Assembly: GCF_003171655.1 (NCBI RefSeq)
Contig: NZ_QFZL01000003.1
Coordinates: 124,001-188,000 of the forward strand
Direction: 5' to 3'
From: Stakelama portus
GTDB taxonomy: Bacteria; Pseudomonadota; Alphaproteobacteria; Sphingomonadales; Sphingomonadaceae
DNA length: 64,000 bases
Of this stretch, positions 1 through 8,772 are shown piece by piece (position 1 is the stretch's first letter; every line of letters begins with the position of its first letter). Made by a program: the position numbers and the translations under genes. The notes below the pieces were generated by a model. The model worked only from the letters and a program-made list of their open reading frames with translations. It did not search any database and was not told the DNA's origin.

Positions 1-923
1 ACAGCATCTTATCGATACGCGGGGTCGGAAAGACCTATTCGTCGGGGCATCGTGCGCTCGAATCAGTCGATCTCGACATTGCACGCGGAGAGATATTCGC
101 GCTGCTCGGGCCGAACGGCGCGGGCAAGACGACGCTGATCAGCATCATCTGCGGCATCGTGACGCCCAGCACCGGCACGATCCTGGTCGACGGGCATGAT
201 GCGCGCCATGACCCGCGCGAGGCGCGCATGCGGATCGGGCTGGTGCCGCAGGAAACCAGCGTCGACATGTTCGAAACCGTCTGGTCGACGGTCCGCTTCA
301 GCCGCGGCCTGTTCGGCAAGAAGATGGACAAGGCCTATTGCGAGCAATTGCTCAAGGACCTCACGCTCTGGGACAAGCGCGACGCGCAGATTCGTGAGCT
401 TTCCGGCGGGATGAAGCGCCGCGTGCTGATCGCCAAGGCGTTGAGCCACGAGCCCGACATCCTGTTCCTCGACGAACCCACTGCCGGCGTCGACGTGTCG
501 TTGCGCCGCGACATGTGGAAGCTGGTGAGCGGCCTGCGTTCGCGCGGCACCACCATCATCCTGACCACCCATTATATCGAAGAGGCCGAGGAAATGGCCG
601 ATCGGGTGGGCGTGATCGACAAGGGCCGGTTGCTGCTGGTCGATGAAAAGAGCGCGCTGATGAAGCAGCTGGGCAAGCGCGAAATGACGCTGACGCTGCA
701 GGAACCGCTTTCGGCGCTGCCGGCGGAACTCGCCGAATGGAATGTCGACCTGCAGGATGAGGGGCATCGTATCCGCTACACCTTCGACGCACAGGCCGAA
801 CATACCGGCATCCCCTCGCTGCTGCGCAAGCTGGGCGATCTGGGTATCGGCTTCAAGGATCTGGAGACCGAGAAATCGAGCCTTGAGGATATCTTCGTCG
901 ATCTGGTGGAGAACGACCGATGA
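1..923 (+). CDS. ABC transporter ATP-binding protein (YadG type), 5' end cut off by window
   Basis: ATPase subunit of an ABC-2 type exporter, acting at the inner membrane with the permease that follows. The reading frame is open from base 3, so the true start lies just outside the window. Walker A (GPNGAGKTT) begins at visible residue 36, the signature LSGG is followed by MKRR, and Walker B reads [11 protein letters not shown], followed by the switch His in LTTHY. The gene overlaps the permease by four bases (ATGA), so the two are translationally coupled. The pair resembles E. coli YadG/YadH, whose substrate is unknown; drug or polysaccharide export are other roles seen in the superfamily. 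Family assignment is secure, the substrate is not. Confidence 0.93.
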   Translation, partial: SILSIRGVGKTYSSGHRALESVDLDIARGEIFALLGPNGAGKTTLISIICGIVTPSTGTILVDGHDARHDPREARMRIGLVPQETSVDMFETVWSTVRFSRGLFGKKMDKAYCEQLLKDLTLWDKRDAQIRELSGGMKRRVLIAKALSHEPDILFLDEPTAGVDVSLRRDMWKLVSGLRSRGTTIILTTHYIEEAEEMADRVGVIDKGRLLLVDEKSALMKQLGKREMTLTLQEPLSALPAELAEWNVDLQDEGHRIRYTFDAQAEHTGIPSLLRKLGDLGIGFKDLETEKSSLEDIFVDLVENDR

Positions 924-1690
924 AGGGTTTCAACGCACGCGGCGTCCTCGCCATCTATCGATTCGAAATGGCGCGCGCATTGCGGACCATCTGGCAGAGC
1001 CTGGCGGCGCCGGTCATCACCACCTCGCTCTATTTCGTAGTGTTCGGCGGCGCGCTGGGCAGCCGCATCCAGACGGTCGACGGCACCGATTACGGCGCGT
1101 TCATCGTGCCGGGGCTGATCATGCTGTCGCTGTTGCAACAAAGTATTTCGAACGGGTCGATCGGCATCTATTTCCCGAAATTCACCGGCACGGTGTTCGA
1201 ACTGCTTTCGGCACCGATTTCGTCGATGGAAATGGTCCTCGGCTATGTCGGCGCGGCGGCGACCAAATCGATGGTGATCGGCCTGGTCATCCTCGCCACA
1301 GCGTCCTTCTTTGTCGACCTCAACATCCACCATCCCTGGGCAGTGGCGCTGTTCCTGCTGCTCACCAGTTTCGCGTTCAGCCTGTTCGGCTTCATTCTCG
1401 GCATCTGGGCGAAAAGCTTCGAACAGCTCAATTTCGTGCCGGTGCTGGTGGTGACGCCGCTCACGTTCCTCGGCGGCGCCTTTTATTCGATCGACATGCT
1501 GCCCCAGCCGTGGCGGACGGTCAGCCTGTTCAACCCGGTCGTCTATCTGGTGAGCGGCTTTCGCTGGAGCTTCTTCGACAAGGGCGATGTCGATATCGCG
1601 ATCAGCCTGGGGTTCACCACCGGCTTTCTCGCGGTGTGCCTGACGATCATCGCGATCATCTTCCGCACCGGCTGGCGGCTCAAGAACTGA
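920..1690 (+). CDS. ABC-2 type transporter permease (YadH type)
   Basis: Membrane subunit paired with the upstream ATPase. The 256-residue product has about six hydrophobic segments and the ABC-2 family hallmark near the C-terminus, where a loop reads [10 protein letters not shown] followed by [13 protein letters not shown]. This closely matches the E. coli YadH pattern and also the NodJ/DrrB-like permeases. The ATG overlaps the ATPase stop, which fixes the start. No other exporter component is nearby, so this looks like a two-gene operon. A hairpin at 1767-1796 lies downstream. The transported molecule cannot be inferred from sequence. Confidence 0.92.
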   Translation: MKGFNARGVLAIYRFEMARALRTIWQSLAAPVITTSLYFVVFGGALGSRIQTVDGTDYGAFIVPGLIMLSLLQQSISNGSIGIYFPKFTGTVFELLSAPISSMEMVLGYVGAAATKSMVIGLVILATASFFVDLNIHHPWAVALFLLLTSFAFSLFGFILGIWAKSFEQLNFVPVLVVTPLTFLGGAFYSIDMLPQPWRTVSLFNPVVYLVSGFRWSFFDKGDVDIAISLGFTTGFLAVCLTIIAIIFRTGWRLKN

Positions 1691-1766
1691 GCCGCCGCCT
1701 GTACCTCGCCCGGTGGGCCGAGGTGATGGCTGGCCGTGCAGTTCCTGCACGAATCCCGCGCACGAC

Positions 1767-1796
1767 AAAGGCGAGCCCGCGCGCGGACTCGCCTTT
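1767..1796. terminator. Bidirectional terminator-like hairpin between ABC permease and rpmG
   Basis: A perfect 9-base stem (AAAGGCGAG at 1767-1775 pairing with CTCGCCTTT at 1788-1796) sits between two convergent genes. The A-run on one arm and T-run on the other would serve as a short U tract in either direction. It is a plausible intrinsic terminator for both genes. Confidence 0.6.
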
Positions 1797-1841
1797 CGTC
1801 ATTCGCGCCAGCCGCCTCCCGCGCGGGGAAGCGACAGCCGA

Positions 1842-2009
1842 TTACTTGATCTTCGCTTCCTTGAACTCGACGTGCTTGCGCACGACGGGATCATATTTGC
1901 GGAAGCTCAGCTTCTCGGTCTTGGTGCGCGGATTCTTCTTCGTGACGTAGAAGAAGCCCGTACCTTCCGAGCTGACGAGCTTGATCTTCACGGTGGTCGG
2001 CTTTGCCAT
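1842..2009 (-). CDS. rpmG: 50S ribosomal protein L33
   Basis: Small protein of the large ribosomal subunit. The 55-residue product starts [14 protein letters not shown] and contains FYVTKKNPR and [15 protein letters not shown], typical of proteobacterial L33. The frame stays open upstream, but the ATG at 2009 gives the normal family length and N-terminus. The zinc-binding cysteine pairs found in some L33 proteins are absent, so this is the cysteine-free form common in alphaproteobacteria. It is transcribed alone, convergent with the ABC permease. Confidence 0.97.
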   Translation of the reverse strand: MAKPTTVKIKLVSSEGTGFFYVTKKNPRTKTEKLSFRKYDPVVRKHVEFKEAKIK

Positions 2010-2241
2010 GACCCAAAAACCCCAGAATTCGCTAAAAACAAAAAAGCGCGGCGCACGCGAAGGTGGCCGCTGCCAGAGGCGGGCGGATGCGACACCGGGA
2101 CGCAAATGTCAAGGCAGAGGCCGTGCTTCACGCGCCCTTAACCGCAAAGAGGCAGGATTCGCGCTCACGGAACCGGTAAGGAAGCCCATGCGCATGCGAA
2201 TCGAATCGGCGCTTTCGCCGAATCGGAAGGACTGATTCGCA

Positions 2242-2805
2242 GTGGAAGCACTCGTTCCCGCCTTTATCGCTGCACTGGTCATGCAGATCGGCGACCGTTC
2301 GGCCTGGCTGACGGCCGTGCTTGCCGACCGCTATGGGCGGCCCTTGCAGGTGGCGATCGCGGCGACGATTGCCCATGGCGCAGGCAACGCAATCGCGGCG
2401 ACCGCCGGCGGGTGGCTGGCGCCGATGCTGACGCCCAATGCCAAATCGCTGTTCCTTGCGCTCTCGCTCGTCTTCGGCGGCGCGACGCTGATGTGGCGCG
2501 TGCGCGGACCCGACCGGCTGGAAGGCTGGAAACTCGGATCGTTCGTGACTCCGCTGCTCGGCATCTTCATTCTCGCGCTCGGCGACCCCACCCAATCCTT
2601 CACGCTCGCGCTTGCGGCGCGCAGCATGCCGGGATTCGCCTTTGCGGGCGCGACATTCGGCAGCTTCGTCGTCGCGTTTACCGCCGCGATGCTCGGCGAA
2701 CTGGCGTGGCGCAGCCTGCCGTTGCGCTGGGTGCGCGCCGCGATCGGGATCGTCGCGCTGATCGGCGGGCTTGTTCTGGGGCTTTCGGCAGTACGGTTGC
2801 TGTAA
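2242..2805 (+). CDS. TMEM165/GDT1 (UPF0016) family membrane protein with degenerate motifs
   Basis: Predicted cation transporter-like inner membrane protein of 187 residues with about six hydrophobic helices in two similar halves, the GDT1 layout. Family members carry two E-x-G-D-[KR]-[ST] motifs that bind Mn2+ or Ca2+. Here the first reads Q15-I-G-D-R-S and the second A112-L-G-D-P-T, so both acidic leading residues are missing while both GD pairs remain. GTG start at 2242 with a GGAAGGA ribosome site about ten bases upstream. Divergent from rpmG and upstream of dps. Transport activity is uncertain because of the altered motifs. Confidence 0.8.
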   Translation: MEALVPAFIAALVMQIGDRSAWLTAVLADRYGRPLQVAIAATIAHGAGNAIAATAGGWLAPMLTPNAKSLFLALSLVFGGATLMWRVRGPDRLEGWKLGSFVTPLLGIFILALGDPTQSFTLALAARSMPGFAFAGATFGSFVVAFTAAMLGELAWRSLPLRWVRAAIGIVALIGGLVLGLSAVRLL

Positions 2806-2845
2806 CCGGCGATTCGCGCATGGTTCGCGCAAATTCAGCATTTCG

Positions 2846-2877
2846 ATTGCACTGATCGGCTTTATCGCATGTGCAAT
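2846..2877. promoter_or_regulatory. Inverted repeat upstream of dps
   Basis: Seven-base arms ATTGCAC (2846-2852) and GTGCAAT (2871-2877) are perfect inverted repeats spaced by 18 bases, about 65 bases before the dps start. The spacing would fit a dimeric regulator binding two separated half-sites, or a chance match. I cannot assign the regulator, and no convincing -35/-10 pair is visible around it. Confidence 0.25.
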
Positions 2878-2942
2878 ATGGGAGCCGAATCCCTATTTCG
2901 ATCGTTCCAGATACGAACCGAAAAAACGCACCGGAGGAACCC

Positions 2943-3437
2943 ATGGCAGACACTTCTGCACTCGACACGCCGACCGACATCAGCAGCAATGCCGCCAAGA
3001 CCGTGGCACAGGCGCTGAACGGCATTCTGGCCGACAGCTATGCACTGTATCTCAAGACCAAGAATTTCCACTGGCATGTCAGCGGGCCGCATTTTCGCGA
3101 CTATCACCTGATGCTCGACGAACAGGCGAGTGCCATTCTCGCCACCACCGACGTGATCGCCGAGCGCGTGCGCAAGACCGGCAACACGACGCTGCGTTCG
3201 ATCGGCGACATCGCCCGGCATCAGACGATCAAGGACAATGACGCCGATTTCGTGAAGCCCGAAGATATGCTCAAGGAGCTGCGCGACGATAATCTCAAGC
3301 TGGTCGAGGCGCTTCGCGAAGCCAAGGATATCGCCGATGCGGCGAAGGACAATGGCACCAGCGCGGTGATCGACGAATGGACCGACGCCGCAGAACAGCG
3401 CGCCTGGTTCCTGTTCGAAGCCGCCAACAAGGGCTGA
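2943..3437 (+). CDS. dps: Dps family DNA-starvation/ferritin-like protein
   Basis: Mini-ferritin that oxidises and stores iron and protects DNA in oxidative stress or stationary phase. The 164-residue protein carries the Dps ferroxidase signature: KNFHWHVSGPHF followed by DYHLMLDEQ, which supplies the His, Asp and Glu ligands shared between subunits. ATG at 2943 with a strong GGAGGA ribosome site; a longer upstream frame exists but lacks a better start. It is monocistronic, followed by a strong terminator at 3471-3507. An inverted repeat upstream might be an operator. Confidence 0.95.
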   Translation: MADTSALDTPTDISSNAAKTVAQALNGILADSYALYLKTKNFHWHVSGPHFRDYHLMLDEQASAILATTDVIAERVRKTGNTTLRSIGDIARHQTIKDNDADFVKPEDMLKELRDDNLKLVEALREAKDIADAAKDNGTSAVIDEWTDAAEQRAWFLFEAANKG

Positions 3438-3470
3438 TCGCGCACGCAGGTACAGCCGCGACGACAAGGA

Positions 3471-3507
3471 AAAAGCCGGTCGGGAGCGATGCTTCCGACC
3501 GGCTTTT
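3471..3507. terminator. Intrinsic terminator shared by dps and the convergent secreted-protein gene
   Basis: A 13-base perfect stem (3471-3483 with 3495-3507), containing AAAAGCCGG and CCGGCTTTT at the outer ends, lies between two convergent genes. Runs of A and T flank the GC-rich core on both strands, so it can terminate in both directions. Confidence 0.85.
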
Positions 3508-3519
3508 GCATGTCAGCGG

Positions 3520-3873
3520 TTATTCGATGCCGGCAAGATCGGCATCGAGCTTGTCGAGCAGTTCGTCGGTGATCTTGCCCTGCGAATAGGGCGCAAGCTG
3601 GCGCAGCGAGAGCGACTTGAACATGTCGTAGCTTTCATGCGTCGAAAGCCCCGGGACATCGGCATCGAGCACCGCCTTGGCCTGTTCGTTCGCAACAAGC
3701 TGTTCGATCGGGGTATTGCTGGAATATTTCGCGCCCGCTTCGGCCTCGGTCGCCGGCGCGGCTTCGGTCGCGGCGTCTGCGGCGGGTGCGGCGGGTGCGT
3801 CCTGCGCGGCAGCCGCCGGGATCGCCGCAAAGGCTGTGAGCAGCGCGGCGGGCACGATCATCTTCTTCAACAT
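3520..3873 (-). CDS. Small secreted protein of unknown function
   Basis: I do not recognise a named family. The 117-residue product starts [15 protein letters not shown] and has a clear Sec signal peptide ending near AAAAQ, then an Ala/Pro/Glu-rich linker of about 30 residues, then a conserved-looking C-terminal domain containing [14 protein letters not shown] and [18 protein letters not shown]. The ATG at 3873 was chosen because an AGGAG site precedes it; the upstream M of the same frame has none. The C-terminal pattern resembles short periplasmic proteins I associate with sphingomonads. Monocistronic, convergent with dps. Confidence 0.75.
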   Translation of the reverse strand: MLKKMIVPAALLTAFAAIPAAAAQDAPAAPAADAATEAAPATEAEAGAKYSSNTPIEQLVANEQAKAVLDADVPGLSTHESYDMFKSLSLRQLAPYSQGKITDELLDKLDADLAGIE

Positions 3874-4052
3874 CTGTTTCTCCTGACCCAATAGGAAATC
3901 TCTCGCGATCGGCCTCTCGCGCGTCCCGCCTCTTCCGGGCGGATCGGCTCCCTGCGCGCCGCGGCGGAAACCTAGCTGCGAATCATCGGGGACGCGAGCG
4001 GAACCCTATCGCCGCCGGTGCGCTTAATCGCCTAGTAAACAGGAGGAATTCT

Positions 4053-4238
4053 ATGTTTCGCTGGGCAATCATCTTTCTCGTCGTCGGCGCGGTCCTTGCG
4101 CTGCTCGGCTTCGGCGGTATCGGCGGCGCGTTCGTCGAAATCGCCAAGATCCTCTTCTTCATCGCGATCGCGCTGTTCGTGATCTTCGGCGTGCTGGGCC
4201 TGATGGCCGGGCGCGGGATCAAGAACGCGATAGACTAA
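4053..4238 (+). CDS. DUF1328 (YtjA family) small membrane protein
   Basis: A 61-residue protein with two hydrophobic helices separated by a short glycine-rich turn (LGFGGIGGA), ending [10 protein letters not shown]. Length, the MFRWAIIFL start and the two-helix layout match the DUF1328/YtjA family, which is widespread in proteobacteria and of unknown function, often seen in stress-responsive loci. The AGGAGGA site before the ATG is very strong. Its stop overlaps the stop of the convergent metallophosphoesterase gene by three bases. Confidence 0.88.
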   Translation: MFRWAIIFLVVGAVLALLGFGGIGGAFVEIAKILFFIAIALFVIFGVLGLMAGRGIKNAID

Positions 4239-5074
4239 CGCGAATCGGGAGTATCGCCGCCCGGCCGGAGGCTGATCAGCCACCAGTCGGGCGGTGCTCC
4301 GAATCGGACCGGCACCATGCTGGTGCCAAGCCCGCCAGTGACGATGATCGTGCGCTCGCCCTCACGCCGGATGCCGCAGACGAATCGATCGCCATATTGC
4401 GAAGGCACCATCGGTGCGCCGATCCCCGGCAACACGATCTGTCCGCAATGCGTATGTCCCGCCAATATCGCCCGAAAGCGCATCGGCAGCGACGGCACGA
4501 CATCGGGGCTGTGCGCGAACAGCAATACCGGTCCCTTTTCGCGCAGGACCTGCCGTATGACCCGCGGAATATCGGCGTGGCCGGTCATCGAATCGCCTGC
4601 CCCGGCGAGCAGCAACGGGCCCACGCGCACCACTTCGTTATCGAGCGTCCGAATCCCCGCCCGCTTCAGTGCGGCGTCGATTCCTGCCGCGCCATGCCAG
4701 TGATCGTGATTCCCCAGCACCGCAAACACACCCAGCGGCGCCGACAGCCCCGCGAGCGGCGCGACCGTATCGGTGTCCGAATATCGCCGGGTGCTGAGCA
4801 GCCGGTCGCTGACGAAGTCTCCGGCCAGCAGGACAAGATCGGGTCGTTCGGCATTCACTTGCGACACGATGCGCGCCAGCCGCGCGGGCGGCATATCGGG
4901 CCCCTGAACATGAAAATCGGCAAGCAGCGCGATTCGAATCGGCGGCGCACCGTCGGGCCAGTCGGGAAGCGCGACGGTGGTTCGGCGCAGTTCCGGCTCG
5001 CTCACTGCATTGGCATAGCCCAGCGCGCCCAGCACCAGAGGAACAAGCAACAGCAGGGCCAGCAGACGACGCAT
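4235..5074 (-). CDS. Membrane-anchored metallophosphoesterase (YkuE/YaeI type)
   Basis: Binuclear-metal phosphoesterase of 279 residues. It has an N-terminal hydrophobic anchor (about residues 1-23) and then the full calcineurin-like motif set in order: [27 protein letters not shown] and AGHTHCGQ. These supply the Asp, His and Asn metal ligands. The anchor and the HTHCGQ block point to the YkuE/YaeI branch, whose known members act on lipid phosphoesters such as UDP-diacylglucosamine. It is divergent from the DNA ligase gene 47 bases away but is not the PdeM-type enzyme that accompanies such ligases. Substrate not provable here. Confidence 0.88.
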   Translation of the reverse strand: MRRLLALLLLVPLVLGALGYANAVSEPELRRTTVALPDWPDGAPPIRIALLADFHVQGPDMPPARLARIVSQVNAERPDLVLLAGDFVSDRLLSTRRYSDTDTVAPLAGLSAPLGVFAVLGNHDHWHGAAGIDAALKRAGIRTLDNEVVRVGPLLLAGAGDSMTGHADIPRVIRQVLREKGPVLLFAHSPDVVPSLPMRFRAILAGHTHCGQIVLPGIGAPMVPSQYGDRFVCGIRREGERTIIVTGGLGTSMVPVRFGAPPDWWLISLRPGGDTPDSR

Positions 5075-5121
5075 CGACGCCAGCCTAGCGCGTTCGCCAC
5101 ACAGTCGCCATCTGATCGTTG

Positions 5122-6708
5122 ATGCGCGGCTTTTCCGATCTTCTCGATTCGCTCGTCTTCACGCGCTCGCGCAATGCGAAGCTGCGGCGGATCGGTAGCT
5201 ATCTGAAGAACACGCCCGACCCCGATCGCGGCTGGGCAATGGCGGCGCTTACCGGCGCGCTCGACCTGCCTGCGATCAAGCCGGCGATGATCCGCGCATT
5301 GGTTACCGAGCGAGTCGATCCCGTCCTGTTCGCGCTCAGTCGGGATTTCGTCGGCGACACTGCGGAAACGGTCGCGCTGTTATGGCCGGGCGCCAGTCAT
5401 GGCGAGGCGAGCGGCGAGCCGCTGCCGCTTGCGAAAGTGGTCGAACAACTGGCGTCGCTGTCGCGCTCCGACGCACCCGCCGCGCTGGCGGCGATGCTCG
5501 ACCGGCTCGATGCCGACGAACGCTATGCGCTGCTCAAACTGGCAACCGGCGCGCTGCGCATCGGCGTGTCGGCGCGGCTGGCCAAAACGGCGCTGGCCCA
5601 GGCGTTCGACCTCGATGTCGATGCCGTGGAGGAAGTGTGGCACGGGCTCAGCCCGCCCTATGCCGAGCTGTTCGATTGGGCCGAGGGGCGCGGCGCACAG
5701 CCGACCGCGGAGAACACGCCGGTGTTCCGCCCGTTCATGCTCGCCCATCCGCTTGAGGAAGAGGCCGTCGATCTTCGCGACTATGCCGCCGAATGGAAAT
5801 GGGACGGAATCCGCGTCCAGATCGTGCATGTCGCGGGGGAAACACGGCTGTTCAGTCGCGCCGGCGACGATATCACCGGCAGCTTCCCCGAAGTCGCAGG
5901 GGCCTTCACCACCCCCGGCGTGCTCGATGGCGAGTTGCTGGTCCGGGGCGATGCGCAGGGCGGCGCCGAGGGCGGCGCGGCAAGCTTCAACGCGTTGCAA
6001 CAGCGGCTGGGGCGCAAGCAGGTGTCGGCGAAGACACTGGCGCAATTTCCCGCCTTCGTTCGCCTCTATGACCTGTTGTTCGACGGCGGAGAGGATCTGC
6101 GCGAACTGCCCTGGGCGGCGCGTCGCACGCGACTCGAGCGATTCGTCGCCCGGCTCGATGGCGATCATTTCGACCTTTCGGCGCTGATCGAGGCCGAGGA
6201 TTTCGCCGCGCTTGCCGCAATCCGCGAAGGCGCGCGCGATGCCGCGATCGAAGGCGTGATGCTCAAACGCCGCGATTCGCCTTATGTCGCCGGACGTCGC
6301 GCCGGGCTGTGGTATAAATGGAAGCGCGATCCGCTGACTGCCGATTGCGTGCTGATGTACGCCCAGCGCGGCAGCGGAAAGCGGTCGAGCTTCTATTCCG
6401 ATTTCACCTTTGGCGGCTGGGCGGAGGACGGCACGCTGCTGCCGGTGGGCAAGGCCTATTTCGGTTTTACCGACGAAGAGCTGAAATGGCTCGACCGATT
6501 CGTGCGCAACCACACGGTCAACCGATTCGGCCCGGTACGCGAAGTGGAAAAGCAGCTGGTGCTGGAAGTCGCGTTCGATTCGATCCACGAATCGAAGCGC
6601 CACAAATCGGGCCTCGCGATGCGCTTCCCCCGGATCAGCCGCATCCGCACCGACAAGCCCGCGCAGGAAGCCGATACGATCGCCGGATTGCGACGGCTCG
6701 TCACCTGA
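5122..6708 (+). CDS. ATP-dependent DNA ligase (LigC-like, Lhr/Exo-associated type)
   Basis: Seals DNA nicks using ATP, in addition to the normal NAD-dependent ligase. The 528-residue protein has an N-terminal DNA-binding region (to about 200), the nucleotidyltransferase core with motif I EWKWDG (nucleophile Lys226), the DGELLV and GVMLKRRDSPY motifs, and a C-terminal OB domain ending FPRISRIRTDKP. The N-terminus MRGFSDLLDSLVFTRSRNAKL matches the ligases that belong to the Lhr-Core/exonuclease/ligase repair clusters. An in-frame TTG precedes the ATG at 5122; the ATG gives the family N-terminus. Its usual partners are at 16529-20045. Confidence 0.93.
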   Translation: MRGFSDLLDSLVFTRSRNAKLRRIGSYLKNTPDPDRGWAMAALTGALDLPAIKPAMIRALVTERVDPVLFALSRDFVGDTAETVALLWPGASHGEASGEPLPLAKVVEQLASLSRSDAPAALAAMLDRLDADERYALLKLATGALRIGVSARLAKTALAQAFDLDVDAVEEVWHGLSPPYAELFDWAEGRGAQPTAENTPVFRPFMLAHPLEEEAVDLRDYAAEWKWDGIRVQIVHVAGETRLFSRAGDDITGSFPEVAGAFTTPGVLDGELLVRGDAQGGAEGGAASFNALQQRLGRKQVSAKTLAQFPAFVRLYDLLFDGGEDLRELPWAARRTRLERFVARLDGDHFDLSALIEAEDFAALAAIREGARDAAIEGVMLKRRDSPYVAGRRAGLWYKWKRDPLTADCVLMYAQRGSGKRSSFYSDFTFGGWAEDGTLLPVGKAYFGFTDEELKWLDRFVRNHTVNRFGPVREVEKQLVLEVAFDSIHESKRHKSGLAMRFPRISRIRTDKPAQEADTIAGLRRLVT

Positions 6709-6791
6709 CCGGGCTTTGGATAGCATGCCGGCCGGATCGATCTCGGCACGCCTGCTGCAATCGCACGGGCCTCAACGCGGTACGGCCATAG

Positions 6792-6822
6792 AAAAAGGGC
6801 GGAACCCTGCGGTCCCGCCCCT
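6792..6822 (-). terminator. Intrinsic terminator of the cold-shock-domain gene
   Basis: On the minus strand the stem GGGCGGGACC / GTTCCGCCC (one G-U or mismatch in the upper part) is followed by TTTTTC. It lies 28 bases past the stop of the cold-shock protein gene and has the classic shape of a rho-independent terminator. Confidence 0.85.
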
Positions 6823-6849
6823 TATCCGTACAACCTGTTTCAGACCGCG

Positions 6850-7683
6850 CTATTGCGAGGGCTGCAGATTCACCGCCGCATATTTGCCGCGCCGATCGAC
6901 TTCCAGCTCGAATTCGAGCCGATCGCCTTCGTTGAGCGTCGGCATGCCGGCACGCTCGACCGCCGAAATATGCACGAATGCATCGGGCTGGCCATCATCG
7001 CGCTGGATAAAGCCGAAGCCCTTCATCGCGTTGAAGAATTTGACCGTTCCGGTCGCCTTCTCACCGGTCAGCTGCCGCTGCGGACCGCCACGCGGCGCAC
7101 CGCCGGGAGCACCACCAGCGCCAGCGCCGCCGGGGGCGCCGCCGAAGCCACGTTCTTCCACCGGCATCGGCTCGCCATCGATCTTGATGTCAGTCGCCGA
7201 GATGCGGCCACCGCGATCCACCAGCGTGAAACCGAGCGGCTGCCCTTCGGCCAGACCGGTCAGGCCCGCTTGCTCGACAGCGGAGATATGGACGAACACG
7301 TCCTCGCCGCCATCATCGCGAACGATGAAGCCGAAACCCTTCTGGCCGTTGAAGAACTTCACGACGCCCGTCGCTTCGCCGACCACCTGGGGAGGCATGC
7401 CGCGACCACCGCCGCCGCCGCCGCCGCGGAAACCACCGCCGCCGCCGCCGCCGAAGCCGCCGCCACCACCGCCGCGATAACCGCCACCGCCGCCGCCGCC
7501 GCCGAAGCCGCCGCGGTCACCAAAACCGCCGCCACCGCCGCCGAAACCACCGCGATCGCCGAAGCCGCTGCCCCGGTCGCTGAATCCAGAATCAAATCCG
7601 CCGAAACTATCGTCGCCGAAACCGTCGCGCTTGTCTCTGCCACGCCCGCCGCGCTCACCGCGGCGTCCTTTATCGAAACCCAT
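6850..7683 (-). CDS. Double cold-shock-domain protein with Gly/Arg-rich N-terminus
   Basis: Predicted RNA/ssDNA-binding protein of 277 residues. Residues 1-95 form a very glycine-rich region with RGG-like repeats (GERGGRGR near the start). Cold-shock domain 1 spans about 100-168 (VVKFFNGQKGFGFI, DVFVHISAVE), a Gly/Ala/Pro linker spans 170-205, and domain 2 spans 207-277 (TVKFFNAMKGFGFI, AFVHISAVE). Both domains keep the RNP1 KGFGFI and RNP2 VHI motifs. The frame runs farther upstream, but the ATG at 7683 begins the low-complexity tail cleanly. Double-CSD proteins are common in alphaproteobacteria; the long RGG-like tail is less usual. Own terminator downstream. Confidence 0.9.
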   Translation of the reverse strand: MGFDKGRRGERGGRGRDKRDGFGDDSFGGFDSGFSDRGSGFGDRGGFGGGGGGFGDRGGFGGGGGGGGYRGGGGGGFGGGGGGGFRGGGGGGGRGMPPQVVGEATGVVKFFNGQKGFGFIVRDDGGEDVFVHISAVEQAGLTGLAEGQPLGFTLVDRGGRISATDIKIDGEPMPVEERGFGGAPGGAGAGGAPGGAPRGGPQRQLTGEKATGTVKFFNAMKGFGFIQRDDGQPDAFVHISAVERAGMPTLNEGDRLEFELEVDRRGKYAAVNLQPSQ

Positions 7684-7899
7684 GCCCTGTTCGTCTTCCC
7701 GGTTCGCCCCTAAATTCAACCACCGAAACCCAAGCGCCGGACGAAAGACGCAGAGTATTCGCGCACAAAAATGCCGTGCAGCGAGAGCGTCATACCGCAA
7801 AACCGGACAGGGCGCGAACGAAATTCGACATCAATAGGGCAGTTCATCTGAATCCTGAGTGCTTGCGTCGCTTTGAACGGCGCGGCAGAGGCTGTTCTG

Positions 7900-8703
7900 A
7901 TGGAAGCCATTTTCGATCTGCTCGCCAGTCCGGCGGCCTGGGCCGCGCTCGTCACTCTGATCGTGATGGAGGTCGTGCTGGGCATCGACAATCTGATTTT
8001 CATTTCGATTCTGTCGAACAAATTGCCCGAAGAACAGCGGAAAAAGGCGCGGCGGCTGGGCATATTGCTCGCGCTCGGCCTGCGCCTGGGGCTGCTCTCG
8101 ACCATCGCCTGGCTGACTCAGATGACGACGCCGATCTTCGACCTGGGCATCAGCGCGGTCGACGCGACCGGCCATGCAACGTTCGACACCGCTTTCTCGC
8201 TGCGCGACCTGATCCTGATCGCCGGCGGCCTGTTCCTGGTCTGGAAAGCCACCACCGAAATCCATCACAATGTCGATTCGGACGAATCGGGCGAAGCGCT
8301 CGACAAGAAGGGCAAGAAGGTCGTCGCCTTCGGCGCGGTGATCACGCAGATCCTGCTGCTCGACATGGTGTTTTCGATCGATTCGATTCTGACCGCAGTG
8401 GGCATGACCGACGAATTGCCGATCATGGTGGTCGCCGTGGTGTTCGCAGTCGGCGTGATGCTGTTCGCCGCCGACCCGCTCGCCAATTTCATTCACCGCA
8501 ACCCCACCGTGGTGATGCTGGCACTCGGTTTCCTGCTGATGATCGGCGCGGTGCTGATCGCCGACGGCTTCGGCGTCCATGTGCCCAAGGGCTATATCTA
8601 CACGGCGATGGCGTTTTCCGCCGGAGTCGAGGTTCTCAACATTCTCGCGCGCCGCGCCCGCGAGCGCAAACGCGTGCAGGGGGGCGATTCGGCGGCACAT
8701 TAG
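7900..8703 (+). CDS. TerC family integral membrane protein
   Basis: A 267-residue membrane protein with about seven hydrophobic helices. The TerC signature is present twice in related form: [15 protein letters not shown] near residue 25 and [14 protein letters not shown] in the second half; the Asp residues in the membrane are thought to bind metal. TerC/Alx-family proteins have been linked to Mn2+ export and tellurite resistance. ATG at 7900 preferred over an in-frame TTG at 7873. No ter genes surround it, so tellurite resistance should not be assumed. It precedes the RNase D-lpt-rpoN run on the same strand. Confidence 0.9.
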   Translation: MEAIFDLLASPAAWAALVTLIVMEVVLGIDNLIFISILSNKLPEEQRKKARRLGILLALGLRLGLLSTIAWLTQMTTPIFDLGISAVDATGHATFDTAFSLRDLILIAGGLFLVWKATTEIHHNVDSDESGEALDKKGKKVVAFGAVITQILLLDMVFSIDSILTAVGMTDELPIMVVAVVFAVGVMLFAADPLANFIHRNPTVVMLALGFLLMIGAVLIADGFGVHVPKGYIYTAMAFSAGVEVLNILARRARERKRVQGGDSAAH

Positions 8704-8772
8704 CGCCATCGGGTGCCCCTTGCCGCGCGCGCGGCCATTGAGCGAAGGCGGAAACGCGCCTATGCGCGCGGC

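Noticed and set aside
4235-5074. PdeM-type phosphoesterase of the ligase repair cluster
   Set aside because: The protein has a membrane anchor and the YkuE/YaeI motif pattern instead.
7380-7600. GCC/GGC tandem repeat tract, first suspected as a microsatellite or CRISPR-like array
   Set aside because: It encodes the poly-glycine tail of the cold-shock-domain protein; units are irregular and there are no spacers.
7900-8703. Tellurite resistance gene
   Set aside because: TerC-family membership is clear, but no other ter gene is present; the family is mostly metal-ion related.
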